Below are positions 36,570-52,994 of a stretch of DNA of 64,000 nt, one piece after another (the stretch's first letter is position 1; the number at the start of each line of letters is the position of its first letter). The stretch comes from Macrobrachium rosenbergii. Taxonomy: Eukaryota; Arthropoda; Malacostraca; Decapoda; Palaemonidae. Position numbers and translations under genes: made by a program. Below the pieces are notes generated by a model. It ran no database searches, had not been told where the DNA came from, and saw only the letters and a program-made list of their open reading frames with translations. The DNA lies in NCBI RefSeq assembly GCF_040412425.1, contig NC_089777.1:37368537-37432536 (forward strand), read 5' to 3'.

Positions 36570-37807
36570 ATATATATATATATATGTCTTCAAACAAAAC
36601 ACGGATGGCATCCTTCAATTTGCTGCTAGTGTCCCGTTTCATGTATGCCCAGCAATTTTCAATTGGGTTTAAATCTGGTGAATTGCCTGGCCAGTCCAAT
36701 TTCTGAATATTATTGGCACCTTGGGTTAAATACGCCCAAAAGTTCCTGATGGCATTTTCAAGATAAGTGAAAAATATAATCCCCACTACCCCCATATCCG
36801 CTGAAACATTCCCAGATCAGGGCTTATGTTTGTTGTGGAAGTTAGATTCATCGTAAAAACTACCCTTTCCCAATCCTTTTCAGTCCACTTCAAATATTTT
36901 CTGCAAAAAGCCATCCTTTTTTTTCAATACCTGATTACCGAGACGCTGATAAGTGGAAATCAGGCCTGTTGGATGTTCCATAACAATCCTTTTAAAATTT
37001 ATCCGCTGATTTTTGTTGCTAGATGAATCAAGGTCTCCTGTCTTGGAAAACAGAATCGCCGGTGCTTTTAGAGATAACCAAGCCCCAGTTTTCCAATAAC
37101 TACATACATAATTCATTAGAAGCAGAAGGTTTGGGGCATGGCGCACAGGGTGATAGCTTGAGACATGCACTCATGGTACCGAACAGCGAACTTATTGCTA
37201 TTTCTTAAGATCTCTCCCATTGTTTTCAAATAAGTAAAAACCATTGATTTTTTTTACCAACGCTGATAAGTGGAAATCATTCAGATATTTCTACAATAGA
37301 AGAAAATGTCAGGTTACGGGGTGGACAGACATCATATTTCTTAAGATCTCCTCCCATTGTTTTCAAAGGTAAACATTGATTTTTTTTATTCATATTTCTA
37401 TGAAAATGTCTTCCTATCTATAATGTTTCAAACACTCAATATTGGCTTAACCTTGGCACGAAAGCTGCGATATTTTGCCAAATGATCGGTTATGCACCTC
37501 ACAGAGACATCCTGGAGATCGTTTGGATACTCTTCTTTCACTTTGCGAGCTGTAAGGTAGGGCTCTTTTTCCAATACACGCTCTATTTTGCGAGAAACTC
37601 TCTCAGAAATTTTCCTGGGACGCTCAAACCTAGGAAGAGCTGTTGGAATACTTGACTCCCCATTTTCACGATATCTCGCCAACTACCTCTGAACTGCTCT
37701 TTGCTCTAATTTAAGCTTTCAGCTATGAGCCCAGATCTTAGCCCCTCTTTGTAAAGGGTTATGATAGCAACAACCGTATCTCTTTCCAGTTGTTTACCGG
37801 GAGCCAT
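36570..37807 (-). pseudogene. Tc1/mariner-type transposase (broken)
   Basis: Reading down from the ATG at 37805-37807: MAPGKQLERDTVVAIITLYK (first helix-turn-helix), a TAG stop, then after a frameshift RFERPRKISERVSRKIERVL with EKEPYLTARKVKEEYPNDLQ (second helix-turn-helix). The catalytic part shows YDESNF (acidic residue of the DDE/D triad, about 36840-36857) and [20 protein letters not shown] (about 36640-36697), the signature around the third catalytic residue. The middle holds a ~135-bp tandem duplication. Dead copy. Confidence 0.82.
37198..37391. repeat. ~135-bp tandem duplication inside the Tc1-like element
   Basis: ATTTCTTAAGATCTCTCCCA with TTGTTTTCAAA occurs at about 37200 and again at about 37337 with small changes, each followed by CATTGATTTTTTTTA. 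The word CGCTGATAAGTGGAAATC also occurs at about 36944 and 37260. Confidence 0.65.
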
Positions 37808-38074
37808 GGGACTTGAGAAAAATAGCAATGAATGTCAGAAAATCTCGCTCAAATGCATCGGAATTTGTAAACAAAAGATCGCTTACTGAAGCCCGTCAGT
37901 TTTACCGGAGTGTTAGTAATAAATACCAGTTAGTCATTTTGTCTTGGGGGAAATACCAATTAAGGTGCCAAGCAGGGGAAACACCAGTTAAGGTGCCAAG
38001 CGGTCAAAAAATAAATTTTTTCCATTTGAAAACAAAGGAAGGGGATTTTTAAGAAATAACGATAAGTTATATAT

Positions 38075-38185
38075 GTCTATATATATATATATATATATAC
38101 CTTTATATATATATATATATATATTGTGTGTCATATATATATATATATATATATAATGTATATATGTATATATATTTATATAGTG

Positions 38186-38231
<46 letters not shown>
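38075..38231. repeat. Interrupted (TA)n tract at inner edge of right TIR
   Basis: Several TA runs separated by CCTTTA, TTGTGTGTCA and GTATATG-like breaks. It is the mirror partner of the tract at 36415-36518. Confidence 0.9.
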
Positions 38232-38233
<2 letters not shown>

Positions 38234-38414
38234 GGATACAGTGTATGTGTGTGCATAACCAGTATTCCATATTAAATACAACAGCACTTTTAGCAACAAA
38301 AACTAAAACTATTGTAGTTCATTTGAATCTAAATAATTTGTACAAGCACTTTAATTTACTTCACTTACGCTTGTCACGATCACCACAAATGGGAATTTAT
38401 AAGAAAAGACAGGT

Positions 38415-38518
<104 letters not shown>

Positions 38519-38753
38519 GGCAGTCCCCAGTTATTGGTGATCCGGTTTTACAGCGCTTTTCTAGCGGCGGCGATAATTGGATTTTCGGCGCTGATATGTG
38601 CTGATCTCCGGTTATCGGTGCTGATCCCTGGTTAATGGTGCTGATCCCCGGTTATCGGCACCAATAATCATGGATTGGCTCTATTATTGCCGATTTTTGG
38701 TCATCGCCAATTTTCGGTCATCACCGATTTTCAGTCATGTCAGGAACTGCCTG
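38519..38753. mobile_element. MITE of the AGGCAGTCCCC...TTATCGG family, copy 1 of a pair
   Basis: Starts GGCAGTCCCCAGTTATTGGT at the end of the TA tract and ends GTCAGGAACTGCCTG before TA (38754-38755). Inside, CGGTTATCGGTGCTGATCCC-like words repeat in tandem (38605-38665). Confidence 0.75.
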
Positions 38754-38755
38754 TA

Positions 38756-39039
38756 CAGGCTGTAAGGAGCGTCGGTTAACAGCATTAGCTAATGACAACG
38801 TTAACCAGATTTTCGTTAACGGTAAGCAATTTTCAGCATTAGTAAGCAGTTTATTGGCATCAGTAAGGGGTTTATTGTTGCCGATAAGCAGTTAATGGCT
38901 CCAGTAAGCAGTTTATTGGTGCTTACAACATTGTAAACACCAGTTATTATAATTATCAGCGATTTTCGGTTATTGGTGATTTTCAGTTGGCAGCTCTCAG
39001 CCGGAAACAGAACCCTTGCCGTTAACCAGGGACTGCTTG
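38756..39039. mobile_element. MITE with GGTTAACAGC core, copy 2 of a pair
   Basis: Starts CAGGCTGTAAGGAGCGTCGG directly after the shared TA and ends CCGTTAACCAGGGACTGCTTG before TA (39040-39041). Inside, TAAGCAGTTTATTGGCA-type units repeat four to five times. The core words differ from copy 1, but the right end is the same type. Confidence 0.7.
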
Positions 39040-39041
39040 TA

Positions 39042-42169
<3,128 letters not shown>

Positions 42170-42471
42170 ACAGCATAATTATTTATAGATGTTATTTCCT
42201 CCTGGAGATTGATAATACTTTAAAACATTCTTTTCTTTGCCAATAACCCACTGCCAGCCCAGATTAATTCCCATGGATATTGATAGAATGTGACATGAGT
42301 TTTTTTTATTCCAGTATGTAGGTAAGGTTATTTATCCATACTTCCCCTGTTTATGCTAATCTTTCTTGCACAGATACTAATATGTACACATTTAGTGTTT
42401 GGGAAATTTATTTTTCATAAATTCTAAACTTTATGATGATATTGTATTACCTGAAACTTGCATATACAATT

Positions 42472-42532
<61 letters not shown>
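42472..42532. repeat. (TA)n microsatellite
   Basis: TA run interrupted by one AA step. Confidence 0.9.
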
Positions 42533-42533
<1 letters not shown>

Positions 42534-42840
42534 TGTATAAATCTTTTTGATAGATATTTCTTCATATCAAGCAATATCATACATGATAAGGTCTTTGACT
42601 TCAAAGTTTATGGTAAAGATGATGACTTTTCATAGGATGCTTGAGGTAAGAACAACAAAAATGACACTCAGAAGCAACCGGAGATAAATGGGGGACATAT
42701 AAGATTTTCAGAAGATGAGATGATTTAAAGTTATGTTATTGATATATTTCATCCTCAGACTGAGGGGCAATTAGTCAATTTGGAAATAAAGACCCAAGCA
42801 GCAATTCAACTTCTTTGTCTTTTTGTGCAAAATAGCAGTA

Positions 42841-44236
42841 CAATAAAACCTCACTTACTTGGACTAATTGAGGGAGACATTGTCCTTATTTGTGGATTAT
42901 CCAAATAAACCAAATTTCTTTCATATCTTCTAGCATCACCAGCTAATTTAAACCAAATTTCTTTTATGTAGGCCAGCTAATATTAACCCAGTGATTTTAT
43001 TCATGTTGGTAAGCATGGCTAGCTAATTTTGAGTGAATTAATTTCATATGGGATAGCTAGTAAACATTATAAGTGTTACCAAAACAGCTATACATTACTG
43101 AAGGAGTAATAGAGATATGCTAGGAATGAAATACGCTTGGTTTTTTCTTGTTTTACGTGACCTAAGTTTCTGTAAGTAGATAGTCAAGGCTTGGCTAAAT
43201 TCATATACTGATGCTGATCAAGGCTAGCTGGTAAACGCACCAGAGTATTAATCATATCTAGTATTACAAAAATGATTCAGCACTACTGAATTATTAAGAA
43301 ATATGCTGAACATGCTTTGGAAATGAAAAAATGAATGGAATTTCTTTTAACATATATCAAAATGATAATCATAGGGCTTAATCACACTTATCTTTTGAGA
43401 TCTGATAACCTTGGCATTTTTAATATTACTATACTTTGTATTATAGTTTTGTGTCACAGATATTTATGGTATTTTAATATGTTTCAATAAATTTATTGAA
43501 AAATTATTATTCAATAAATTGTTTACTTGATATATGGGAAACTGTAACTATAATAAGTTTTCTGTTTATTTTAACATTTCAGTGTTGTACCACCTTTCAC
43601 AACAAGCAGCTTTCAGTCAAGCTTAGCTAAGAGATGTATATCCAAAGGTGTATTGAACAGAGTAAATATTATTGCTCCAAACAGATTGTTGGGCCGTAAT
43701 TACTGATAGTTACTATATATTTTAGTTATAAATGTATTTGAAGTGTAATGAAAAAATGTTCTCAGTCTTTTTAACACTTCATTTGTATGTTTAAATTAGC
43801 TGGTCGGATGTAAAAGTAAATTATCCTAATAACTCATTTTAAGCTTTTTTTATTTTTATTTTTTTTGTGTTATATTACATTTATGCATCATTCTAAATAT
43901 TTTTGTTTTTCACTTTCAGTGGGATTTTAATTTTTCATGTTTATTTTATCTAGTAACATTTTTTTTTTGTTGAATGATGAGTAGCAATGTATGGGTAAGA
44001 GACTGCAAGTTGGTTTTATTTGTTAGACTTTTTAATCTTCAATAATTTTAAAATTTTTCAGTTGTTTTTATTCATTCTTAATAGCTCTGATTTGTTTTTC
44101 ATTAAATAACAAACTTTAAAACTTGTCATGGTTTCCAGTGCCAAAAATGTCTTGCAAAACTGGTAGATACTCTTATTATTTATCCATATTATCCAAAAAT
44201 CTAGGTAAGAAAGTCCAGATTAGTATGGTTTTACTG
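42841..44236. mobile_element. 1.4-kb TA-flanked pogo-like element
   Basis: The left end CAATAAAACCTCACTTACTT with GGACT, after TA (42839-42840), pairs with the right end AGTCCAGATTAGTATGGTTT with TACTG before TA (44237-44238). Both ends continue with GGATTATCC-type words (left TTTGTGGATTATCCAAAT, right ATATTATCCAAAAAT). The inside is AT-rich without any transposase. The ends resemble the CAGTARAACC class of pogo/Tigger elements; inferred. Confidence 0.65.
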
Positions 44237-44239
44237 TAC

Positions 44240-47200
44240 TTACACTTTAGCACATTTCCAAATTAACAGTATACAGCAACTGTACTTCTTAAGATTGAGC
44301 AAAAGAGATGCCAGATTACTGGAAGAAAAACAATAGAGAATAAAACAAAAAGTTCAGTATTTATTAAGATACAAAAACAAGAAGACAAAAGCCATGTTTG
44401 AATATAAGCCTTAAGGGCTGGAATTTGAGGGGACGTAACATACGGTAGGAGAACAGATCATACTATTAAGTGCCTATAAAAATCTACTTAGGGATTGTTA
44501 TAGGAAATTATTTTTCATTTCATTGATGCTATGTTGTATAGATTTCCTTTTTCTATTATTTTTCTTGTTCAATTTAAGATAGCTAATATTTAATTAATCT
44601 CTTAGTAGATTTAACTGTGGTATGGCAAGTAACCAACCAAGGTTACATATTTCTTGATGGTATATAACTGTACTATGGTGCAGCAGATAAATAGTTTTTA
44701 GTAGCCCTGTGGATTTTAGGCTTATAGTATTTTATGCAGTGTGGTTGCCAGTAATATGCTCTCTTCTGTTTTTTAAGTTTTTGAGAGACTAACATACAGG
44801 TGGCCCTTACATTACAACCATTGAAGTTTGAAGTCTACTCTTTAGCCAGTTTGCAGCTAAGAACTAGACCTTCATTCTTACAACTGATTACAACAGCTAC
44901 CATATATCACCATAGCCCTCAACAATCATTTTGCTTATATTATTTTCAATTAAGGTTGCAAATATGGGATTATTACTGAGATGATACAAACTTATACTAT
45001 ATTTATCTCAGAAAGTTACATAATCCTCTTGGCAGATAATTGAAGATGTGTACTTCTTGTCATACTTAAACTTTTACCTACTCTACATTTTAAATGTCAT
45101 GCAACATTGATAAAGGTGAATAACAAAAACAAGAATCAAAATGCAGTTGTAGCCAATGGCAAAAAATGTGGTTGCAATCCCTTAGCAACTTTAATGGTCT
45201 TTCCAGAGTACTATAAGAATTGGCAAGATACATCAGTGGATCAACTGTGAGGGTGTATTCAAGTAGAATAATGGAAGTGATGTTGCTGATCCTCTTCAGT
45301 TAATTATAGGGAATTCATCAGTAGTGCTATCCCGGGACTTTTTGATTACCAAGAAGTGGCATCTGATGTTAAAGAATCTTGCTCCTATTTTTTTTATAGT
45401 TTTTAAAGGTCCAAGATTTATTTGACTTTCTATTATTCCTAGTTAATAAGTAGAGTTATGAGTTTATATAACTTCATTGAGATGATAGCTGAGGAGAAGA
45501 ATATTGTCATTCACCTCCCATTTTTGTTGTCTTGGCTGTCCTGTCAGTGAGCCATAGTTATTTACTGCAGGTTCCTTTCAAAACGGTCTACTAATTCTTT
45601 ATTAGAGACTTTTGGGTTATTATTGCATGTATTATTTTTCAAAATGTGCACAGATTCAAATGGAACTATCCAAGAAGGTTATCAATTTATAGAAGTATTG
45701 AGGTTCAGGAGATGGCAATTTAATCTATGAGGGTACATATGAATACGTTAACATTGACAAGAGAGTACTTTACAGGCAAAAGATACAGTAAGAAGGAGCT
45801 AGAGAAAAGATAAAAATTTACAGCACAAGACTATCGTCTTGCTTCTTCGTAGTATTCATCTTCCATCTTTCCCCCCTCCTCTGCTCCTTGTTTTAATTTA
45901 AAAAAAGATAGTAGTGCTTGCTTGAATTATTGGTAAATGAAATGGTGTGGCTTCTGAGTGGTGGCATTTTTGTTGTTCCTCCTTAAAACAAGCATTTGCT
46001 AGTCATGATAGCTTGAGTTTGGCATTTTATGGCCAGTGTAGAGAGAGCAAACAGTGCTTGATCACTTCATTACACTCGAGAGGTACGTTTCACTTGCATC
46101 ATATGTAGGAAACTTAAGATTTTTTTATAACCTATCAGAGACTTGAGGCAGTTAACTTTATTAGTTTTTGGAATTTAAATTCCATAGTTTTGTTCATGTG
46201 CTTGAATTGTTAAGAACATCATTCAGGCTGTAATGTTGAAGATCTGCCTCACAGACACTAACCAAGTTTATTTATTAGAGCCCTTTAACTATTGAAAGCA
46301 TAATCAGTTTGATTTTATGTGACGGTATTATTGAAATGCAAGAATTAACCATTAAATTTTTTCATCACTCGTAGCATTAATATAATGTGCCCTACTGTGC
46401 TGTGTAACACAGCACCTGTACAGGATATTCTTTGTATAACTGAAAGCTAGGATAAATTAAGATTCTATCCCAGGTTATAGTGCTTAATGACACTTCTGTG
46501 CTGTGTTGGTCATTTTTCTACTTGGATAGGTTTGTCAGCTAGTGTTTGGAGAGTATGAAAACCTACAAAATGCAGAATCAAAATTTCAGTACGTATGTAA
46601 GACAACAGCTTTCCCTTTTTAATATGTAGGGTAGGATTTTTTAGTTTATGTGCCAATAATTACACATATTTCCACATACAAATGCTCTGATACACCTACA
46701 CTTGAACACTGTCTGATACACTTAAACTTTAATATCATTCAGGATCTTGCGATCAACACCTCATAATCAGACAAACAGAGGTAAAGAAATAGAAATGGTT
46801 TTGTGAGCTGAGGTTTATAGCTATGTATTGATATATAAGTGTCATGCGTGTGCCTTCAGATCTGCTAAATATCACTTACCCCTTGAAAAATGAGAAGCAA
46901 ATTGACACCCTTAAGAGAGGTGGTGCACTTAAACGTGTTTTGTAGACATACTGATTCTTCATGAAAACTTGAACTTTGGAGTTTTAATAACTCAGTCTTA
47001 TCAAGTATTTATTGAGATTTGCTTTATAGATTTGATAGGCTTGGAGAAACAGGTTTTAAATTTTAATAGAAAGGCTGAAACAGGTGTTGCACATCTAATT
47101 CTCCGGGAGACTACCCTGGATGAGCGAAGTGAAAACTGCGTTTTGCTTTTTCAGATTTGAAAGGTTAATGATTTTTAACACCTAAACATCTCTTAGAGGT

Positions 47201-49500
47201 ACAGTACTTGAATGCAAACAATCCATAGATGATATGATCATTACGTTAAGAGACTTTGTGCAACTTTTTTAGAATCTTAAGCTGTGTTGTGTAGGTTAAG
47301 ATGGACTTATCATTTATTACTTAGCTTATAGAGTGCTTTAAAATTAAGCCAGGTTTCAGATTTTATCCCACCAGAAATTACTGTTTTGCACTAAATGTTT
47401 CCTTTACTTGAATTTTGAAGAGTTGGGATTATGATTAGCTTGACAGATTTTCATTATTTTATCAGAGGCATGACAGGTTCATACATAAGTCATAAGATTA
47501 TTATAAGCTTTTAATACTCCTAGTAATATAGGTAAGGACCTGAAATTTACATATTTATATCACATTAAGATTCCTAAAAGGCTTTTAAATGAAGCATATA
47601 TTTTGGCACGAATTTTTGATATTACTGTGTGTGTACGGGTATGCTGTGTTGAAGCAGCTTGTTAAATAGCAAACCAAGTACTAAATGGATTTGAAGAGTT
47701 CAGGATTGAATATTTGTTTCGGAAAATGGTTGTACTATGTTGTATCTATGTTCACAATGAAATGTCAGTTTCATTTTAATGAGAATGAGAGGCAAATTAT
47801 GCTGCATTTGAAAACTGAGTAAGACTTACTTTTCAACAAAAAGTAATTTTAAATGCTTAATGGGTAGTGTGCTCAATGGCTCTTTTAGTGAAAGCACTGA
47901 AAGTAGCACTTTATCCTTCTTTGGATAGATAACATCAATGGATTATTTGTTTAAACATGACTGCCAGGTGCTACTTAAATAAGTTTTAAGATGTTTTATG
48001 CCTTGGGATCTCGAAAGGCATGACGCAGGTCACTGGGTTATGCAACTGCTTGTTGCTAATGACTCTCTGTTTCCCTTACATCTATTGGTAATACTTCAGG
48101 GATTTTTAGGCAAAGATTCCATTGTATATATAAGTAAAAGTTATAAATAACGTATTGTAGGTAACTGTAGTGCTGTGGATTTATGTATAATCAAAATAGG
48201 ATTTTAATATAATGTGACATTTTTCCAGACCACCTCACTGAAACAAAACCACCAGTTTACAGTGTTCTTTTCAAGTTTCAGAAAAATATTTTCATTGATG
48301 CACATGAGGTGTAAATTTCACAATTTTCATTGACCCTGGTTAAGTTTTAAATGTGATTTCTGCTTGGGTGACTGTTATTGTAGTCTAATTTTGTTGGGCT
48401 TATTGTTTGCAGTTCAATGAAATGTGCACTTTCCTGATTGGATTGCATATCTCCAGTATGTAAGTACTTCATTTGCATAAAAGTATTTCCAGAAACTAAT
48501 TTATTGCAAGTAGAAATGTAATACTGGGGAACAATGCCCAGCAGATATCTGTTTATTTAACATTGCATTGCAGATACAGCCCCCTAAAGATACATTGACA
48601 AATATCTATTGTTGCTTCATGGCTGATAATGTAAGAATGTGGCTCAGAGGCCAAGTGCTGGAAGCTTTTGAAATATGACTTTTTAAGAGAGAAGATAAAG
48701 GAACGAATATAGATGCCTCACCTTAATTGAATTAATAAAGCAGTTTAGTGTGTGTGTACACGTCATAGCTCCTGAATCCCTGCCATGGTTACTGATAAAA
48801 TTTTATATTTAAAAAGTTTTGATTATATCTCATAAATGTTTTACAAATTTTATATTAAAGTGGAGCACTGTGGAACTTGGTATGAAGTGAACTTCGGTAG
48901 GAGCTACTTCATGATGTGATGAAACTGCTTTTTGTTTTTTACTGATATCCCCATTTCCAATAGATTTGATTGGTATCCTTATATCTGCTAGACTCAGTTT
49001 TAACTGCTTTTTGTTTAATTCATATAAAATTGGCTATGGGGAAGTGGATAATTGTTTACTAAACTTCTCTCCACAGCTTAGTTCACATCAAATGTTGTAT
49101 TATCATCTATCTATCTCTCTCTCTCTCTCTCTCTATGTGCATGTGAGTGATGCATTGTTTCCATGGTTCTTCAAAAGCTTGAATCTTATGTTCTAAAAAC
49201 CGAAAGATTAAATTGCGATAGTCCCTTTAGTTTCTGATTAGAAAACAGGTTTAATGCTTCAGGGTGAGATTGACAAAGAAAGCAAACTAGCTTTATCTAG
49301 GTTGTTATGTTTTTGTGCATAGCAGCCTGAAATTCATATGTAGTGGTACAGTATTTTATTTGTTTTCTAGTGGTATCATACATATATTTTAGTTGAAAAA
49401 AATCTGAAAGTTTGGTGCCTGTAAATTGCTTTTCTTTAAATACCATGATAATTAAGGTTGGCAGTAAGTATCATGTATTCTAACATAATATATATCGGGA
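44240..49500. other. Gene-free AT-rich stretch
   Basis: No domain, conserved exon or clear repeat recognised apart from a short CT run (49110-49134). CAGGTGGCCCTTACATTACA at 44798 looks like one more transposon end, but I could not find its partner. Confidence 0.45.
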
Positions 49501-49512
49501 AAGATTTATTGA

Positions 49513-49635
<123 letters not shown>

Positions 49636-49699
49636 ATTTATATATATTGAATATATATTGATGATGTATATATATTATACATATATAATTATAAATTTA

Positions 49700-52600
49700 A
49701 AGTTGAATAGGATTGAGAATTCTGATGTTCTCGAATCCTGATGTTCAATCGGTATTTATCAGTAAGCTTTGGGCTTCTGTTTTTATCCCTATCCCCTGCT
49801 ATCTTTTTGCATCTAACTGTCAGTGATTTGCAAGGTGAGCAATTTTTTTTTATAGCTGATTCCCCCTGCCCTTTCTTCTGAATGATCCTAAAAGGAATAG
49901 TTTTTGTATTGTAATTTTTTAGCACAAACAGTCTTAATTGCATAAAATATTCTTGTCATTCCTACAAGATCTGATTTGCAGCCTTTCATATTGAAAGCAC
50001 TTGAGAAGTCAATATTAGTGCCTCATAGTACATTCAGGAATTGAACTGCTGTCCTAAGGGTTACATCACTTCCTTGTGAAGACTTCCCAGGACATTTTTC
50101 ATTGCTATAAGGTTCAAATGTTTTGAAAGGCTCAACTTGGAGTTACAGTATTTTTTGTATCACAGATTTCTGCCATTTTGTAAACTCAATTGTTATTGTA
50201 TATCACAGGTAACACCAAGTAGCCAAATCAATAACTTTTTCTCAGCCAGAACTGGAACAGTTCATGAATATATTTGTACCCTTTCTGGTGGTATCTGGAG
50301 TTGTGTACTTGTGCATTAATTTGCTCTAAGAAGTAATTTCTTCATATCAGTGTGTATGCCGTTCATTGGTAATTGTGATTGGCTAAGTGGCAGATGAACT
50401 AAACCAGCTTATGGTGCATCCCTATGTATCTTATTAATTTCCTGTGGTTATCATTTGGTAGCATGCAAACATTCTACTGTAGTAACAGTTCTCTCTCTGT
50501 AGCTTGAGCTGCTAAGGGTTTTAGCATACTTAATTTCTGGTTGCTTTCCAAAAGTGGGACAGAAATGACAGACTTGATGAAACATTGTCACAGCATTTGC
50601 AGCATTCAAAATTTGCTTCAGAAATGATGTCCCCTAGTCATTTACTTTTTTTGACAAAAATAGCTGTTATTAAAGTACTGTATAGTACTTACTAACTGTT
50701 ATTGGAGTATAGTTCATACTTCTAAGTTTAGGGTGTTTAGTTGAGCTATGTCCTTACTTTAGAGATGCTAGTAAATTTTCATGGGCTTTCTCTATTTTAG
50801 AATTTTTGAATGAGCTGCTTAGAGATTGATTGACGTTATTGTTAGGTGTTATGGGTCATTTTCTGTGATGAGTAAACAGTCACATGTAATGTCTGTTATG
50901 TTTTTAGGGAGACACCTTAAACTATAGAAATCGAGATTATTACCCATTTTTTCATCCTGTTGTTTGTCTGTACATTTGGGTTGCAAAGTCTTGGTACAGT
51001 GATTCAGTTTGGTTTATTTTTTAAAATCTTTGAGTATAAATAAAGGATATTATGGAACTAAAAATGTTTGGTGAGAAGTCATTATTTTTACAATTACAAG
51101 TGTTGCTTTACAATTCAACTCAAAGCTTCCCTTTGAATATTTTGTTTATGTTTAGTTTTTAATTCATTTTTGTCCTGTAAAAGTCCATCTAAGTACAGTA
51201 GTAAAATTTACCTCTTGTTGAAATACAAAATCTTGCTACAGTATGATGTTTGCTGACTTCTAGATGAGATGAAGATAGGTGTCTTACTTGTCATCCTGAA
51301 CTGTTTTTATTTGTCATTTATTTAGGTTCTTTTATCTGTTTCAGTCTCTTTTGCATTTTGCTTACTTCATACTGTGTATTTGCCTATCTTTGATTGCATT
51401 TAGTGACACCTCTGTGTTTAACCCTTTTGACACATATTTTGTAAAGAAATAGTACAGATGTGCAGCCTGTTTCTCCCTGAGTGAAAGTCAGAGCTTCGTA
51501 TTGATATTTTGTTTTTAGAGGTATATTTTTTCAAGGTTCATTAAGTGTATAATTATGAATGCATGTTTTTATGCCTTCGTAGATTCCAGCGCAGGTAGTG
51601 ATTGCATTCATTTTAGTCCATTTTATATACAGCACATTATTATTATATATTTGGCAACATTTACCCAGAACTTTCCCCTATAAATGTGAAACTGAGGATA
51701 CCATGTTTCAAGATTTGAACTGAAGGTTCTTGACTGAAGAGATATAAGTGGTATCAATGGGATTGGTGTATAAATTTTAGTTAAGGTTTCATGTATACAG
51801 ACACGTTCCATTAGTGAAATCCCAAATTAGGGATGCTACCTTTGTTATTATATTTACACTGCATATGAATGATGGGTAGCACTCTGTGTTTTATTGCCAA
51901 CTGTTAGATGACCCAGGTGTTGAATTTGGTTTTGAAAATGTGTATACAGCAGTTTATATATTATTGTTTGTTGCATAGAATCTCCTATGTCATATGTATA
52001 GTGGCAGTGAGGGGTTTGGAGAAAATTCAATATTTTATTTATTTAAGATGGTACAACTTTTAATACTATTTAGAAGTGGCAAAGTATTGCAATATTCCTA
52101 CATAAGGTAGCTACATTAGGTGAAAGTGTCATGGCTCTTTGTAATTGTAATGTGGTAAGGAAATTTATTTTTCTATTTACATATTCACTCATTGTCAGTA
52201 TATTATTATTGTTGTATTACCTATGTCTCATAGTGGACAGTAGAATTGATTTTTAGTCATTTAATATACAGTAGTGATTGATAGCTAAGTTATTTACTGT
52301 ACAGTTTTTATGAGTAAAAGTCTTCAGGACTGTCATTGATATGTTGAGTTTACAGGAAGTATATGGTTTTTTTTTATTTTGCATATTTATTTATTCAGAT
52401 GACCTTTCCGTTGAAGACCCCACCTATGATAGTTATTCCAATTTTTACATTATGGGCAACCTCTTGAGAAATTCATGAAGTCTGCTTTCTTTTATAGAAC
52501 TGAAAGTTTCATGAAAATTATGTAGCAGCAGCAAGAATGTCATATCCTTGGAAACATGTAATGTGACTTAGAGGAGGAGCCATTGTACTTTCCTCCACAG

Positions 52601-52990
52601 ACATAAATCTGTTTCATTTTATTCTTATGGATAGGGAGATCTTAAAGCCATGATGCCATTTGTTTGTTGGTTAGGCATATCACTTTAAAATTTACTTCTA
52701 ATTTTTCAAGTGTATATTATTTTACTTAGTGATATTAATAGTCTATGAAAGGTTCAGTTTTACTACTAAGTTTTCCAGTTCATATAATTTAACTTATTGA
52801 AACTAATATCCTGAGATAAGCTCATTAGGTTACTAGTGTACCATTAGATAACATCTTCAGCTTGACTTTAAAGAATGAAACCAGCTGTGTATTTTGAATC
52901 TTGATTTGCATCACTTGTAAGTTGGTTTAAGAAACTAAAATTAGTACAGTATTTGGCCTTTGGAAGTGTTCATGTCCCCAGTAGCATATT
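49700..52990. other. Gene-free AT-rich stretch
   Basis: Nothing recognised. An AATAAA within TATAAATAAAGG at about 51036-51048 could be a poly(A) signal but has no associated gene. Confidence 0.45.
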
Positions 52991-52994
52991 TGTT

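Noticed and set aside
44798..45320. Possible further pogo-like element starting CAGGTGGCCCTTACATTACA
   Set aside because: No matching inverted end found downstream.
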